Below are positions 31,837 to 41,731 of a stretch of 64,000 nucleotides of DNA, piece after piece; the stretch's first letter is position 1; each line of letters opens with the position of its first letter. The notes beneath the pieces were generated by a model. That model was not told the DNA's origin, searched no databases, and saw only the letters and a list, made by a program, of their open reading frames with translations. The stretch spans positions 124,001-188,000 of the forward strand of contig BLLK01000060.1 in assembly GCA_021927905.1 (NCBI GenBank), given 5' to 3'. The DNA comes from Chaetoceros tenuissimus (taxonomy: Eukaryota > Bacillariophyta > Thalassiosirophyceae > Chaetocerotales > Chaetocerotaceae). The position numbers were made by a program, and so were the translations under genes.

Positions 31837-33065
31837 TTATGCAAAAACGCCACTGCTATTTTTTCTTCCTGAAGAACTTGATCTCTTCTTCCCTGAAGAA
31901 CCACCTCTGGAAGACTTGCTTCTCTTCTTGTCTGATGATTTTCGGTACTTGCGGTGCATCATAGCTCTTCTCTTCTTTCTGTTGGTGAATAGAATTCCGA
32001 AGAACATGATTACAGATCCTACCAACATGACACTTCCAAGTCCATACTTGAGTTGATTGGAAAGGGTTGATCCTCCTCCTCCAGAGGATCTGAATCCAGA
32101 AGACACTCTTGCAGACTTGGATCCAGAGTTCTTGACGAAGGAAGTTGTGCTACAATGTTCGGATTCATTCACGGAACAGGTTCCAGATTCTTGCATGAGG
32201 TAGTTTGCAAGAGAGTAGGAAACATCTTCATCAACTCTTGAACTGTAGACGTTGTAGCAACTTGAAAGTGATTTCATTGCATAGTTGAAGTTTTTAAGTT
32301 TGTCATAGGTATCGTAGTATTCCATACAATATTGATCCGTGAATCTGTCAATGGTGAATGTTCCACTACTTGAACATCCTACAGAAAGGTAGTATCCATT
32401 TCCGTCAGCCTCGCATACAGGCAAGTTGTAGCCGTCATTTGAAGAGATTGGAGAATTGTATCCGTATGTTCCCATGATATATGTGAACTCTGCTACTCCG
32501 TCTTTGGTGACAAACTAGAAAGAGGAAACGGTATGTGAGTAAAAAGTAATATGAAAGCAAAACCATACTGCAAATGAAAGAGCTAATGACTAAAAAGTAA
32601 TCATGTGCTCGTATGTTCCGCCTGAGACATATTAGCGATGTGTCCGAAACAGCATCAAGACCTGTCCACATCACATGTACTGTACCATCAGCTGAAGCTA
32701 CTTACACTTTCTTTCCAGTTTCCACTACTGCACTTTGTGTTTTGTGTATTTGTAGAAGCATACAAGGAATAAGCAACCTGTGCTCTTCTACAGTTAGCCA
32801 TCATGTACCAGTATGTAGTACCGTCTCCACTCTCATCCTCCATACAGCCCATATTCTCACGGTCATTCACATAACCCCATACGCATCCTTCGTATTTCAT
32901 GTTAATTGACCCGGACTCGTACATCCAGTCTCTCTGCATCGACATACCGTAAACACTGGTATCGACATAATAGCTCTTTTTAGCACTAGTTGGTCTGAAA
33001 CTCAACTGCAAAATTGCAAGTACTCCAAAGAGTGATTTGATTCTCTGTTGTGTAACGAGCTTCAT
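31837..33065 (-). CDS. Secreted-type single-pass membrane protein with Cys-rich ectodomain, unknown function
   Basis: Two exons: complement of 32706-33065 (120 codons, phase 0) and 31837-32514, with a 191-nt GT-AG intron; 345 residues. A signal peptide (LFGVLAILQLSFRPTSA) precedes a Tyr/Met/Cys-rich ectodomain (YVDTSVYGMSMQRDWMYESG, then CVWGYVNDRENMGCMED), continued in exon 2 by paired Cys (CEADGNGYYLSVGCSSSGT, YCMEYYDTYDKL). A Ser/Gly linker precedes one transmembrane helix (GSVMLVGSVIMFFGILF), and the tail is strongly basic (RKKRRAMMHRKYRKSS...KKRSKSS). The layout is that of a type I surface or vesicle membrane protein. I recognise it only as of a kind seen in diatoms; no function can be assigned. 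The basic Ser/Lys tail is compositionally reminiscent of silica-associated proteins, which is weak evidence. Confidence 0.75.
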
Positions 33066-33448
33066 TCTATTCTATTCTTATTCGTTTAAATGTAGACTGA
33101 TTGTACTTTCACTTGATACGAAAGCGATAAGAGAATGAACTAATACAAGAACAGGTTGTTGTTGGTTATTATGCTGTCTTGTACGCTACTTGCACAAAGA
33201 AAGGGAGGTTGCTGCTTCCTCGCCCTTTCAAATTGATATGTTGTGGCTGTTTAGGCTTGTCAAGACTCGCTGAAAAAGAATAGTTTAGCTTTATACGACA
33301 AAACGATTTTTAAAACCGTCTCTACGTATGTAGTTGCTGGTATCATATATTTTGAGCGATTCTATTGACTTTTTGTTTTCTTAGTCCCATCAACAATCCA
33401 TCCGTTGAGAGAAACGAGTGTTGTTCATTCGGTGTTGTTGAGAGTGGC
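33066..33448. other. Intergenic up to the putative mobile element
   Basis: Promoter side of the membrane-protein gene. No coding frame or repeat is supported until the possible target-site duplication at 33449. Confidence 0.4.
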
Positions 33449-33698
33449 TACTGTAAGGACGGCCGGAGGAACCAAAAAGTGGGGGGAGAAACCCCAGAGA
33501 AACCTCAAATCCCACCCCCTCACATTCGTCCCCCCTCCAACCCCCCACTCTTTCAGCGAGCGTCACAACTAAAAGTCACACCACCACTAAAACAGCAGCA
33601 ACGCAGGAACATGTGTAACACATATCAACAACACCAACTAGATGAAACCATCACCAAAAGCAGTTCTTCCAAGGCGCAATAGAAACAATCCTCCAAAA

Positions 33699-34821
33699 AT
33701 GGCTGACAAACCCAACACTCGCAGCAGAGGTCGTAATAAGAGGACTGCTGACAGTGAAACTACTGAAACTCCTCAGACCCCACTTCAAAAGATAGCTAGA
33801 ACAAGTAATGGTGGCCCATCTTCAGAGGAAGAAGAAGCGGAGCTGAATTATTTGATGGAGAAAATTGGGGAAATAGTTTCCGCCCAAAAAATGGTATGTT
33901 AATTAACCTTTAATTAAACCTCATCTCTAATCAAGCCTTAATTAAGCTAGCTAGTAGCCATTTAATTAGAGCTTAATTAAACTTCCTAAGCCAAGCTTAA
34001 TTAAGCACTAATTAACAAGTGTACTAATTAAATCTTAATTAAGTCTTGCTAAAGAAGATTAATTAAGCATTAATTAGCAGCGATGTTTAATCAAGCATTA
34101 ATTAAGCACTCCACAATGACTTACCATTCATATTCTGTCAACATAGGGACTCAACGATGACGCCAAGGCCCTTGTCAAGGATGCTGTAGTCAAGTCTATC
34201 CCTACTTTGGCTGATCAGCTTGTTCCTGTCCTAGTACCTAAGCTCTGTGATGCCCTGGTGCCTGTCCTAGCCCCTAAACTTGCCGAGGCGGTACTACCAA
34301 TGCTCGAAACCGCTAGATCTACATCTACATCTGATCCAGCCAAGACCAAGGCTGAGCATGAGGAATTGCATTGGCCTCAGATGACTAATTCTAAGAAGGG
34401 TTCATTCATTATAGGATGTCCATTCAATGGCGGGTTTGAGAAGTGTGAATTACTTAGAACTGGGCTTGAAAATAAGAAAATGAAGCGTGAGGAGTTGAGA
34501 GTACATGGCGAGAATTGCAATGATTGCGGATGCCATTAGTTTGTAAAACTTACTGTCACTGAGGAAATGTTCAATAAAGATAAGACTTTGGAAGCATTTA
34601 AGGATGTATCCGATCTAACCATGGCATATCATGCGTTGGACTATAAGGCTCGTTTAGGTGGCCCTGAGGCAAAGATCTGGATGGCAAGCACGTCAAACAA
34701 AGTTGCCAAGTCAGATTTGAAGAAGCACTTAAATGCCTTTCATAAACTGGATGATGTGGAGATTAAAAAACAATTTCCAATGTTGATTGATCACTTGCAT
34801 GTAAAAAAGGAGAAAGAATAA
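33699..34821 (+). CDS. Element gene A: charged/zinc-finger-like protein, interrupted by in-frame TAG
   Basis: Exon 1 (33699-33893; an upstream in-frame ATG lies at 33642) ends AAA ATG, then a GT-AG intron to 34146, then an exon from 34147 in phase 0. The N-terminus is basic and Ser/Thr-rich (MADKPNTRSRGRNKR), followed by an acidic helix (SSEEEEAELNYLMEKIGEIV). The second exon has hydrophobic heptad-like repeats (LADQLVPVLVPKL, then APKLAEAVLPML) and a Cys/His cluster (IIGCPFNGGFEKCELL, then HGENCNDCGCH) that could bind zinc. A TAG at 34537-34539 breaks the frame, but the same frame continues open from 34540 to the TAA at 34821 with typical composition (LTMAYHALDYKARLGGPEAK). It could be a nonsense mutation or a real stop. 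I do not recognise the family. Confidence 0.5.
33894..34146 (+). repeat. TTAATTAA-rich intron of element gene A
   Basis: 253 nt, GTATGT to ACATAG. Eight TTAATTAA octamers, mostly as CTTAATTAAGC or ATTAATTAAGC, plus several CTAATTAA and TTAATTAG variants spaced about 12-30 bp. The density is far above chance even for AT-rich sequence. It mirrors the intron of the opposing gene. Confidence 0.8.
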
Positions 34822-34831
34822 TGATTTTAAA

Positions 34832-36435
34832 TTACGGAGTTACTTTTTCAAGTAGAGCATCTTTGATTTTCTTTGTGGTCAACTTTGTCACAGTGATTGA
34901 TTCATTTTCGTGAATCAATTGTTTCCCAATTAGGAATAACTTGATGGATTGTGCTGCTTCAGCAATAGCTTCTTCTGTTTCCATTCTCCACTTTGAAGTG
35001 TCTGCGCCTACACTTCTTGGTGGAGGCACAAGTGGAGTATTGGAATATTTACGGAAAATGGTCATACAATTTTTGCGAGAAGAAAAGGAGCTCTTGTATG
35101 GTCCCTTGTCCGCAAGAGAGGCATAAGATGTTTCAGCGTCATAGAAGAGATACTTGAACATCACTTTCTCCAACGAGTTATTGTTCCATGCATTCATAAT
35201 ATCTGAGAATTGATAAACCTCAGGCATTGCCGATGGAAGGGAAGCTTCACTTGCTGAAGCTGGATTGATATTCAAATGTTCCATAATTGTAACCAGCATT
35301 GCATTGGTCTTCTTGTTCTCCTCCCTAGACTCTGCTAGCATATTCTCAACCTTTGTCAATTGCTGGCGCTGTTCAAATACTTGATGTAAGAGAGCCTGCT
35401 CTCTGCGGTTACTCATTAGGATCCAATCACGCAAAGTAATATTGGCTGGAACATCAACAATATTTGAGGGACCCAGCTTTTGTAAGAAGTCAGGAATACT
35501 ATATGCGTTTGCCTCATAGAAACCACGTTCTACATCTGCCTGCATTTTCTCAAACTCATCATCAGAAATCCCTGCTAACATGTATGCATTACGAACCGCA
35601 ATAATGAATGGATGCTGATCGTCACGTCCCTCAAGGTATTTGCCAGCAGGTTCTCTACCAGCATTGTTGACCATAGCTCTGTATAGATGGTAAAATTCTG
35701 CACCCTTTACTGAGCCTTCCCAAAAGATACAGAGTCCAAGCGCCATGTTATCCTCATCACTAGCCTGGTCGTGTGGTTTCACCCATTCTTCGCCCTTGCT
35801 TTGGCAGAGCTCAACTTTTTTCCCACGCATTTCACTGGTGAAGAGCTTGTACCTTGAATCGTCCAGGGGTCTAGGAACACCTCTGCTGTGGAACTTGCGT
35901 ACAACAAACATCTTGAAGGCACTAAAGTATCCAGCAATTGAGTTCCACATTAAAAGTGGAGCACCTTCTTGGCACTTCAAAGTAGCTTTCTCAACAAGAT
36001 AGTTAGCAAATTTGCCAACAAGATCATCAGTGATGTCCTCAAAAGTAAGTTCTTCTAGCTTCTTTCCTACTCCAGAAAGTTTGGAAAAGTTGTTGAAATG
36101 AGTAGCAACTGAACCCTGTTTGCTCTTGGCGCTTGCACGCAACTCTTCATCGAGAATATGCCCAATGGCGGCACCTTGAACTTGCTATAAAAACTCAATA
36201 ATTAGTTGCCCGAAATTGAAAGTATCTTGATTAAAGCTTAATTAAACCATTGCCACCAACCTTAATTAGAGCTTAATTAGTTTCAGTATTAATTAAAGCT
36301 TAATTAATGATGCTAGATTGATGTTAATTAGGCCTTAATTAATCACCTCGTAGCATTGTTAATTAGAGTTTAATTAAACTCTCAGACTTAATTAAGCTCT
36401 AATTAGTATCATCACGATGAGCGAACACTTACCAT
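34832..36435 (-). pseudogene. Element gene B: tyrosine-recombinase-like (Crypton-type) protein lacking the catalytic core
   Basis: Main exon complement 34832-36184 (450 codons plus stop). The proposed first coding exon is only the ATG at 36433-36435, joined in phase 0 across a 248-nt GT-AG intron to QVQGAAIGHILDEELRASAK. The first 110 residues look like the SAM-like core-binding domain of tyrosine recombinases (FEDITDDLVGKFANYLV, then WNSIAGYFSAFKMFVVRKF). The text up to YRAMVNNAGR is what one expects just around the first catalytic Arg of Crypton recombinases. Directly after that it jumps to EPAGKYLEGRDDQHPF, a region I would place downstream of the catalytic HxxR and Tyr motifs, neither of which is visible. 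A coiled-coil (RREQALLHQVFEQRQQLTKVE) and a helical C-terminus follow. Interpretation: internal deletion leaving a catalytically dead but still open frame. The family call rests on pattern memory. Confidence 0.5.
36185..36432 (-). repeat. TTAATTAA-rich intron of element gene B
   Basis: 248 nt; on the reverse strand it starts GTAAGTG directly after an ATG and ends TTATAG. Six TTAATTAA octamers, often within GCTTAATTA, plus many single-mismatch variants. Same length and content as the opposing intron although the sequences are not simple reverse copies. Confidence 0.75.
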
Positions 36436-37273
36436 TTTGTAGTGTTTCAATTGTTGTGTTTGGAATGCAGACCTAGTTAGATGTAATGGATAATAGTTCT
36501 ACCTCTTTTTCAAAATGAATACAGCCACTTCTCCTTTTTGTTAATAGACAGAAGTGAGAGATGGTGGTGTGGCTATTAATTAAGCACTGATTAAGAGTAT
36601 TGGAGTGGTAGAGGTGTTGTTCTTTAATTAAGGAATTGTGAACAAGTCAGTAGTGGCTGGAATGTTTCGCTCGCCATTCCAATAGAATTACAATATTCGG
36701 GAAAATTTTGGTATGTCAAAAATAAAAAACGATGAATTTTTTGACGGTTTTTACTTATTTCGGCCGTTTTTCACATTTTTAGCTGTGTTTTGTCTGCGAT
36801 TTATGTCTGAGGTTTCTCTGAGGTTTCTCTGAGGTTTCTCCAAAAACGCAAATACATGGAATTACAAAAAAACACTAGCTTCACCGCGATAGCAATTCCA
36901 GTGTATTTGTAGCTAAAAAGAACTTATAGGACACTGTCTATGACAATTTTTACCACCGTACGTACTTAGTACCAAAATGTAATAGGAAAAAAGGAAGAAG
37001 GAAGAGGAAAGGGTTTCTCCCAAGTTTCTCCACGGCCCCCATAAGTTACTGTATTGTAAGTTAAAGTAGCTAGATGAGATGTGGAAAAATGCAGCTAAGC
37101 TGGTGAGGACATCTCTGTCCGACAAAAAAGGACATGTTCCGAATGTGAAGCGTTGAAAGATATTTTTTATGAAAGATTCTAAGGAGCATACTCGTACTTA
37201 AATGTTCTTTCACTCTTCTTAAAATCATATCTACCATTATTCAAATAGGAACATACTTTCCAAAACTGATAAC

Positions 37274-38449
37274 ATGGGAAACGGCACATCTACTTCCTCA
37301 GGTCTTCTTCGCGAGCCGCCTACAGAGCCAGCAGATTCTAAAGAATCTCCGAAAATCCCTGCTGTTACTATTCTTGAAGAGCAAGAAGGGGACACCGTTG
37401 AGTCACTTAACGTGAGTCTTCCAGAGGGAATCAAAATTACTGGAGGAGTTAAGCTTAGAGATCAAGGTTATACCGGAAAGGGAGTTAAAGTTGCAGTGAT
37501 TGATAGTGGTGTAGACAAGGATCATCCTGGATTCAATGGAAAAGTGGTGAAGCAGGAATGGTATCGTTCTGGTACTCCATTATCACGTGATTATCATGGC
37601 ACTCATGTTGCAGGAACAGTTCACTTGATGGCTCCCGATGCTGAAATTTATGATTACCGTGTGTTTGGAAGGTCTGGAGAATACAGTATCGACCGTGCAA
37701 TTGCCCTAGCTATTGACCAAGCTATAGCTGATGGATGTGCAGTGATCAATATGTCTCTTGGGGGTCCATTTCCTTTCGGTCCAATTGGAGCAGCAGTGAA
37801 ACGCGCATATGATGCTGGAATTATTGTAGTTTGTGCAGCGGGAAATGAAGGAGATGATAATCCGTTGACAAATGAAGTTAGGTAAGTCATTACTTCACGT
37901 TACATGTCCATTCATCATTTCTTGGGTACTTTATCTAAACAAAGTAACAGTTATCCAGCATCCTACGAAGAATGTGTTAGTGTTGCAGCAGTACAAAAGA
38001 AAGATGGACTACCAGTTGCAACATTCTCTAGCTCTAATGCTCAAGTAGATTATTCTGGAATCGGAGTGAATGTTTTGTCTTTGCAACCAGGTGGGGGTGT
38101 CTTGCGTTTAAGTGGAACATCAATGGCTTGTCCGCATGTTTGTGGTTTTATTGCATGTCTTCTTTCTAAAGCAAAAGCAGACGAAAGACCTGATGATGAA
38201 GTGATCACTGATGATCCTACTGGTGGCGGATTCTGTGGATGTTGTGGAGACTCAGCAGCAGCAAACGTTGTAACAAACCCAAAACCAAGAAGTGACTTTG
38301 GCATCACTGACGATGCATCATTGAGAAAAGTATTGAATGAGAAGTTTCTTGTTGATATCGGAATCAAAGGGCCAGATAATGAGACGGGTCTTGGTTTCCT
38401 TTCTTATTTGTCCAAAGACGAGTTAATGGCAATTCTTGATACATTGTAA
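37274..38449 (+). CDS. Subtilisin-family (S8) serine protease
   Basis: Two exons, 37274-37881 and 37951-38449, with a 69-nt GT-AG intron in phase 2; 368 residues. The catalytic triad is intact: Asp77 in AVIDSGVDKDHP, His108 in YHGTHVAGT and Ser260 in LSGTSMACPH; the oxyanion Asn is in CAAGNEGDD. There is no signal peptide; the N-terminus is MGNGTSTSSG, where Gly2 with Ser/Thr downstream would suit N-myristoylation, so a membrane-attached cytosolic protease is possible. A Cys-rich insert (GGGFCGCCGDSA) and a C-terminal segment follow the Ser motif. There is no recognisable inhibitory prodomain beyond about 60 residues. It lies directly beyond the putative mobile element. Confidence 0.93.
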
Positions 38450-38621
38450 ACTTGCATGCATATGTGAAAGTACCTTTTATATGTGTAATCCTTATTAATG
38501 GAAGCAAAGATTTTTGTAGTATATAACATTATTAAAAATATTTTAACTATGATAATCTCTGGAAGACAACATTTCCATTAATAAATCAAAGTGCTGATTC
38601 ACTGAGATATTTTATTTCATC

Positions 38622-39966
38622 TTACAAATCGGCAGACCTATTCTGATCTTCCATCTGTTGCTTCAACTTTCTCTTAGCAGCACGCTCCTTGCGCTCCTTC
38701 TCCTTCTTCTCGAAGTATGGATTCTTTCCTACTCCATACATAGGACAATCCGCGCATCCTCTGGATGGGCAGTTATTGCATCGTGATCCCATGTTGCCGC
38801 TGATCTGCTGAGGTGCAGTAAATCCAGTAGATCCACCGACCATGTGCGATGTTGAGCCACCATATTCACCTTGACTTACTAATCTAGCTTTGAAGTTAAT
38901 ATTTTGATCTCTACGTTCAATTTCTAATCTTTCAAGTTCCTCGTATGGAACATAATGGATACAGTCTACCGGACAAGTTTCGATTGCAATTTCAATAGTT
39001 TCCTGGTCATCACCCCATTGTTGAAACACACGTGCTCTACCTAATTCAGGCTCCATAAAGAAGGTTGACTGAGCTACCATAGCACAATGCGTACTGTTGG
39101 TATGTGATTGGAGAGTGAGGTAAAAATGAGAAATATTGATGTGACCAAGAAGCATTTATCCCGATGTTTCATTTATGAAAATGTGTTTTCAATACCTTCT
39201 CTACAAATTTACTCATGGCACTTACCATCCTATACATGAATGTTCATCGACATATACCATTTGTGTTCGAATCAATTCTCCAGTTTCTTCATCTCTTCCG
39301 ACAGTTGTCTGAAAATTTGCATACAGTGAGATTACTGATTTTGTAAAATTTACAATCAATGAACCAGTAACCAAAACCACTTACATGACTCTCCACAGTT
39401 TCAAGGTCTACTTCATCATCAATATACATCCCAAAGCCAGTCTTGGCAGTTTCCTCTTTAAATTTCTCATAAACTACGTTTTCTTCATCAATCTCGTTCC
39501 TCTCATCTTGTACAAGGCCAAGTGAATTTTCAATTGTCTCAGATTCAAAACCCCATTCTTGCATCTGTCTTGCTTTATCAGCTCTTTCATTTTCTCTCAT
39601 ATTGAACTCGATCTCACTCGCTGAGATACTAGCAAGGGTATCGAGCCATGCTTCTCCATCGTCCAACATGGGCTCTTCACTTTTACTTTCTGAAGAGGTA
39701 TCTTCTTCACCCTCCTTTGAAGATTCAAACGAAGACCAAAGTGATCCATCTTGCCTTGCAGACATTGTTTCTTCCCAGTCAGAGACATTTTCATATGTAT
39801 CATCTTGTGAGATCCATCTATTTGGATTTTCTTCATTCGAATCATACGAGGAATATAGTTTATAGTTGAAGTTGGTCGCTTTGTTGATATTAGATGTGTA
39901 AATTGTTGGACTGAATGCTTTGCAAGCATCCATGTGTGCGATCAAAAGAATTGCATGCAACCTCAT
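38622..39966 (-). CDS. Plastid-targeted ferredoxin-domain (Fer4_13-type) protein
   Basis: Three exons: complement of 39385-39966, 39226-39308 and 38622-39093, introns 76 and 132 nt, GT-AG, giving 378 residues. The leader contains a hydrophobic run ending ACKAFSP, an ASAFAP-like plastid motif. An acidic, probably disordered region fills about 40-190. The cluster-binding motif is split by intron 2: EHSCIGC joins THCAMVAQSTFFMEPELGRAR, and the fourth Cys is in IETCPVDCIHYVP, the plant/algal 4Fe-4S ferredoxin-domain pattern. A second Cys group (CNNCPSRGCADCPMYGVGK) and a Lys/Glu-rich helix end the protein. It likely transfers electrons in the plastid; the partner is unknown. It is divergent from VIPP1. 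Confidence 0.88.
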
Positions 39967-40445
39967 TGTTGCATTGTTTATGTATATGGATACTACGTAC
40001 TTGTATGAACTCTGTTCGGGACAGTTACTTTGAACATTCTCTTGTGTATCATTTTACATCACAGGTGGTGAGAAAGCTGGTTTTTGCTTTCCTTCGTCGA
40101 CAATGCACAAAAAGTTTGTTCGGCTGGAAAATGGCGCGATACACAGATGACGTCAGCATATGCTTGAAGGCACCCGGACTTTCATGCTGATTGTTTGATG
40201 GATGAGAGAGGGGACAGATGACAGAGAGAGAGAAGAAAAGAAGATCTTCATTGATCTATCAAACGATCTGTGTGTTCCACGTAATTCAATTCAAAGAAAC
40301 TTCATCTTCATTGCGTACTAGCATCGAGATATATTCAAATAAGGAGACATCTCTCTATCATCGTCATCTTGCAGAAAAGTGACATCACGATCATTAGAAA
40401 TCAAACCACGAAAAACAAATCACTTAGACACATTTAATAGACAAC
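39967..40445. other. Divergent spacer between ferredoxin-domain gene and VIPP1
   Basis: 479 bp shared by two plastid-protein genes. It contains the TGACGTCA palindrome at 40148-40155 followed by GCATATGC. A purine-rich GAGAGAGAGAAGAAAAGAAG stretch lies at about 40221-40241. Confidence 0.5.
40148..40155. promoter_or_regulatory. TGACGTCA palindrome (CRE/bZIP-type site)
   Basis: Perfect CRE octamer 180 bp from the ferredoxin-domain gene start and 290 bp from the VIPP1 start. The TGACGT core is the known CO2/cAMP-responsive element of diatom promoters; function here is inferred. Confidence 0.4.
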
Positions 40446-41477
40446 ATGAAGTTCATCAGCAACCTCGCAATCCTCTCTCTACTTGCTCAAACTCAAGCAT
40501 TTGCACCATCCATGCCAATGAGCTCTTCTAGATTCATTGGAACTAGGAATGTAGAGCATAGAGTAGCTTCTAGCTCCGCATTGAACATGAATCTTTTCGA
40601 TCGATTTGCTAGAGTTGCAAAAGCGAATGTAAACAACGTTTTGAAGAATATGGAAGATCCTGAAAAGATTTTGAATCAGGCTGTAGAAGATATGCAGGTA
40701 AGATATCTTTTTGTATAAGAAGAAGTACCTATGACTACACACGATGCAATGGAGAAAGTTCAAACATTACATACGAATACATTTAGATCTGACACTTTTC
40801 TTACCATTGAAACCTAGGCTGATCTAGTAAAGGTTCGTCAATCTTATGCTGAAGTAACGGCGACACAACGTAGACTTCTCAAACAAAAAGAACAAGCAGA
40901 TGCACTTGCAGATGATTGGTATCAGCGTGCACAACTTGCACTTCAAAAGGGAAACGATGAATTGGCTAGAGAAGCACTTACTCGTAGACAACAAAATGTA
41001 GACCAGGCGAGTGATCTTCAGTCACAAATTGATGCACAGAATAATTCCATTGATCAGTTGTATGATGGTATGCAAAAATTGGAAACTGCAATTATGGATG
41101 CAAAGGCGAAGAAGGAACAAATGATTGCTAGAGCTAGAACGGCAGAATCTACTCAAAAGGTAAACGATATGTTGAGTGGAATTAGTGGTACGACTTCTAT
41201 GGATGCTTTCAAGAGAATGGAAGATAAAGTTGAAGCACTCGAGGCTAGCGCAGAAGTTAGTGCTGAGATGGGAAATTTGAATAGTAACATGTTGCCTGGT
41301 GGTGGGGATATTGAGAAGGAGTTTAAAAAGTTGGAAGCGGCAAGTAGTGTAGATGACGAGCTCAAGAGAATGAAAGGATTGTTGGGCGGAAGTAGCGACA
41401 GCTCTAGCGCAGGAAGCTCAAAGAAATCAGCTGTAGATGATGAACTTGAAAAACTCAAGAGAGATGCTGGATTGTAA
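40446..41477 (+). CDS. VIPP1: VIPP1/IM30 (PspA family) thylakoid-biogenesis protein
   Basis: Two exons, 40446-40697 and 40818-41477, with a 120-nt GT-AG intron in phase 0; 303 residues. The presequence [22 protein letters not shown] has the textbook diatom AFAP motif. The mature protein begins [20 protein letters not shown], the membrane-binding amphipathic helix H0-H1 of PspA/VIPP1, with [14 protein letters not shown] spanning the splice site. Long Gln/Glu/Lys-rich coiled coils follow (LRRQQN-type helix). The C-terminal 60 residues hold the short acidic tail that separates VIPP1 from PspA ([12 protein letters not shown]). It forms ESCRT-III-like rings that build and repair thylakoid membranes. 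Confidence 0.93.
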
Positions 41478-41731
41478 CTTTTGGCGGACGATCACTGGTG
41501 AAAAATCTACATAAAAGTCTAGCCGTTATAGTGCCCAAAAAGAAAAGTCTTGTGATAGAAAACATATAAAATACATTATTAAATAAAAGAAAAGAGCGTT
41601 CCCTTGAATTGATGCCACAACGTCTTCATTTCTACGCACGACGTACGTCCTGACTAGTGGCAGAACTAAAATTGAACTAAACCCATGGTTCACTTTCGTC
41701 ACGACTTCATGAATCAGGTCTGCAAAAGAAT
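41478..41731. other. Convergent spacer
   Basis: 3' ends of VIPP1 and the Cys-rich gene; no feature beyond a CGTACG-type palindrome (ACGACGTACGTC near 41639). Confidence 0.4.

Larger units (their letters stand above)
33449..37053. mobile_element. Putative mobile element with convergent genes and mirrored TTAATTAA introns (Crypton-like, degenerate)
   Basis: Two genes converge at about 34.83 kb. Each has a first intron of about 250 nt packed with TTAATTAA palindromes, 8 copies in 33894-34146 and 6 in 36185-36432, with two more at about 36574-36632. Near the outer ends AGAGAAACCTCA (33496-33507) is inverted relative to TGAGGTTTCTCT (36808-36819, repeated in tandem at 36819-36841). GGTTTCTCC recurs at 37012-37020, opposite GGAGAAACC at 33485. 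TACTGTA occurs at both 33449-33455 and 37047-37053 and could be a target duplication. The exact ends are uncertain; a shorter version would be 33485-36841. Confidence 0.55.

Noticed and set aside
33642-37053. LTR retrotransposon or viral integration as explanation of the TTAATTAA element
   Set aside because: No reverse transcriptase, integrase, capsid or long direct terminal repeats are visible; the ends are short inverted motifs.
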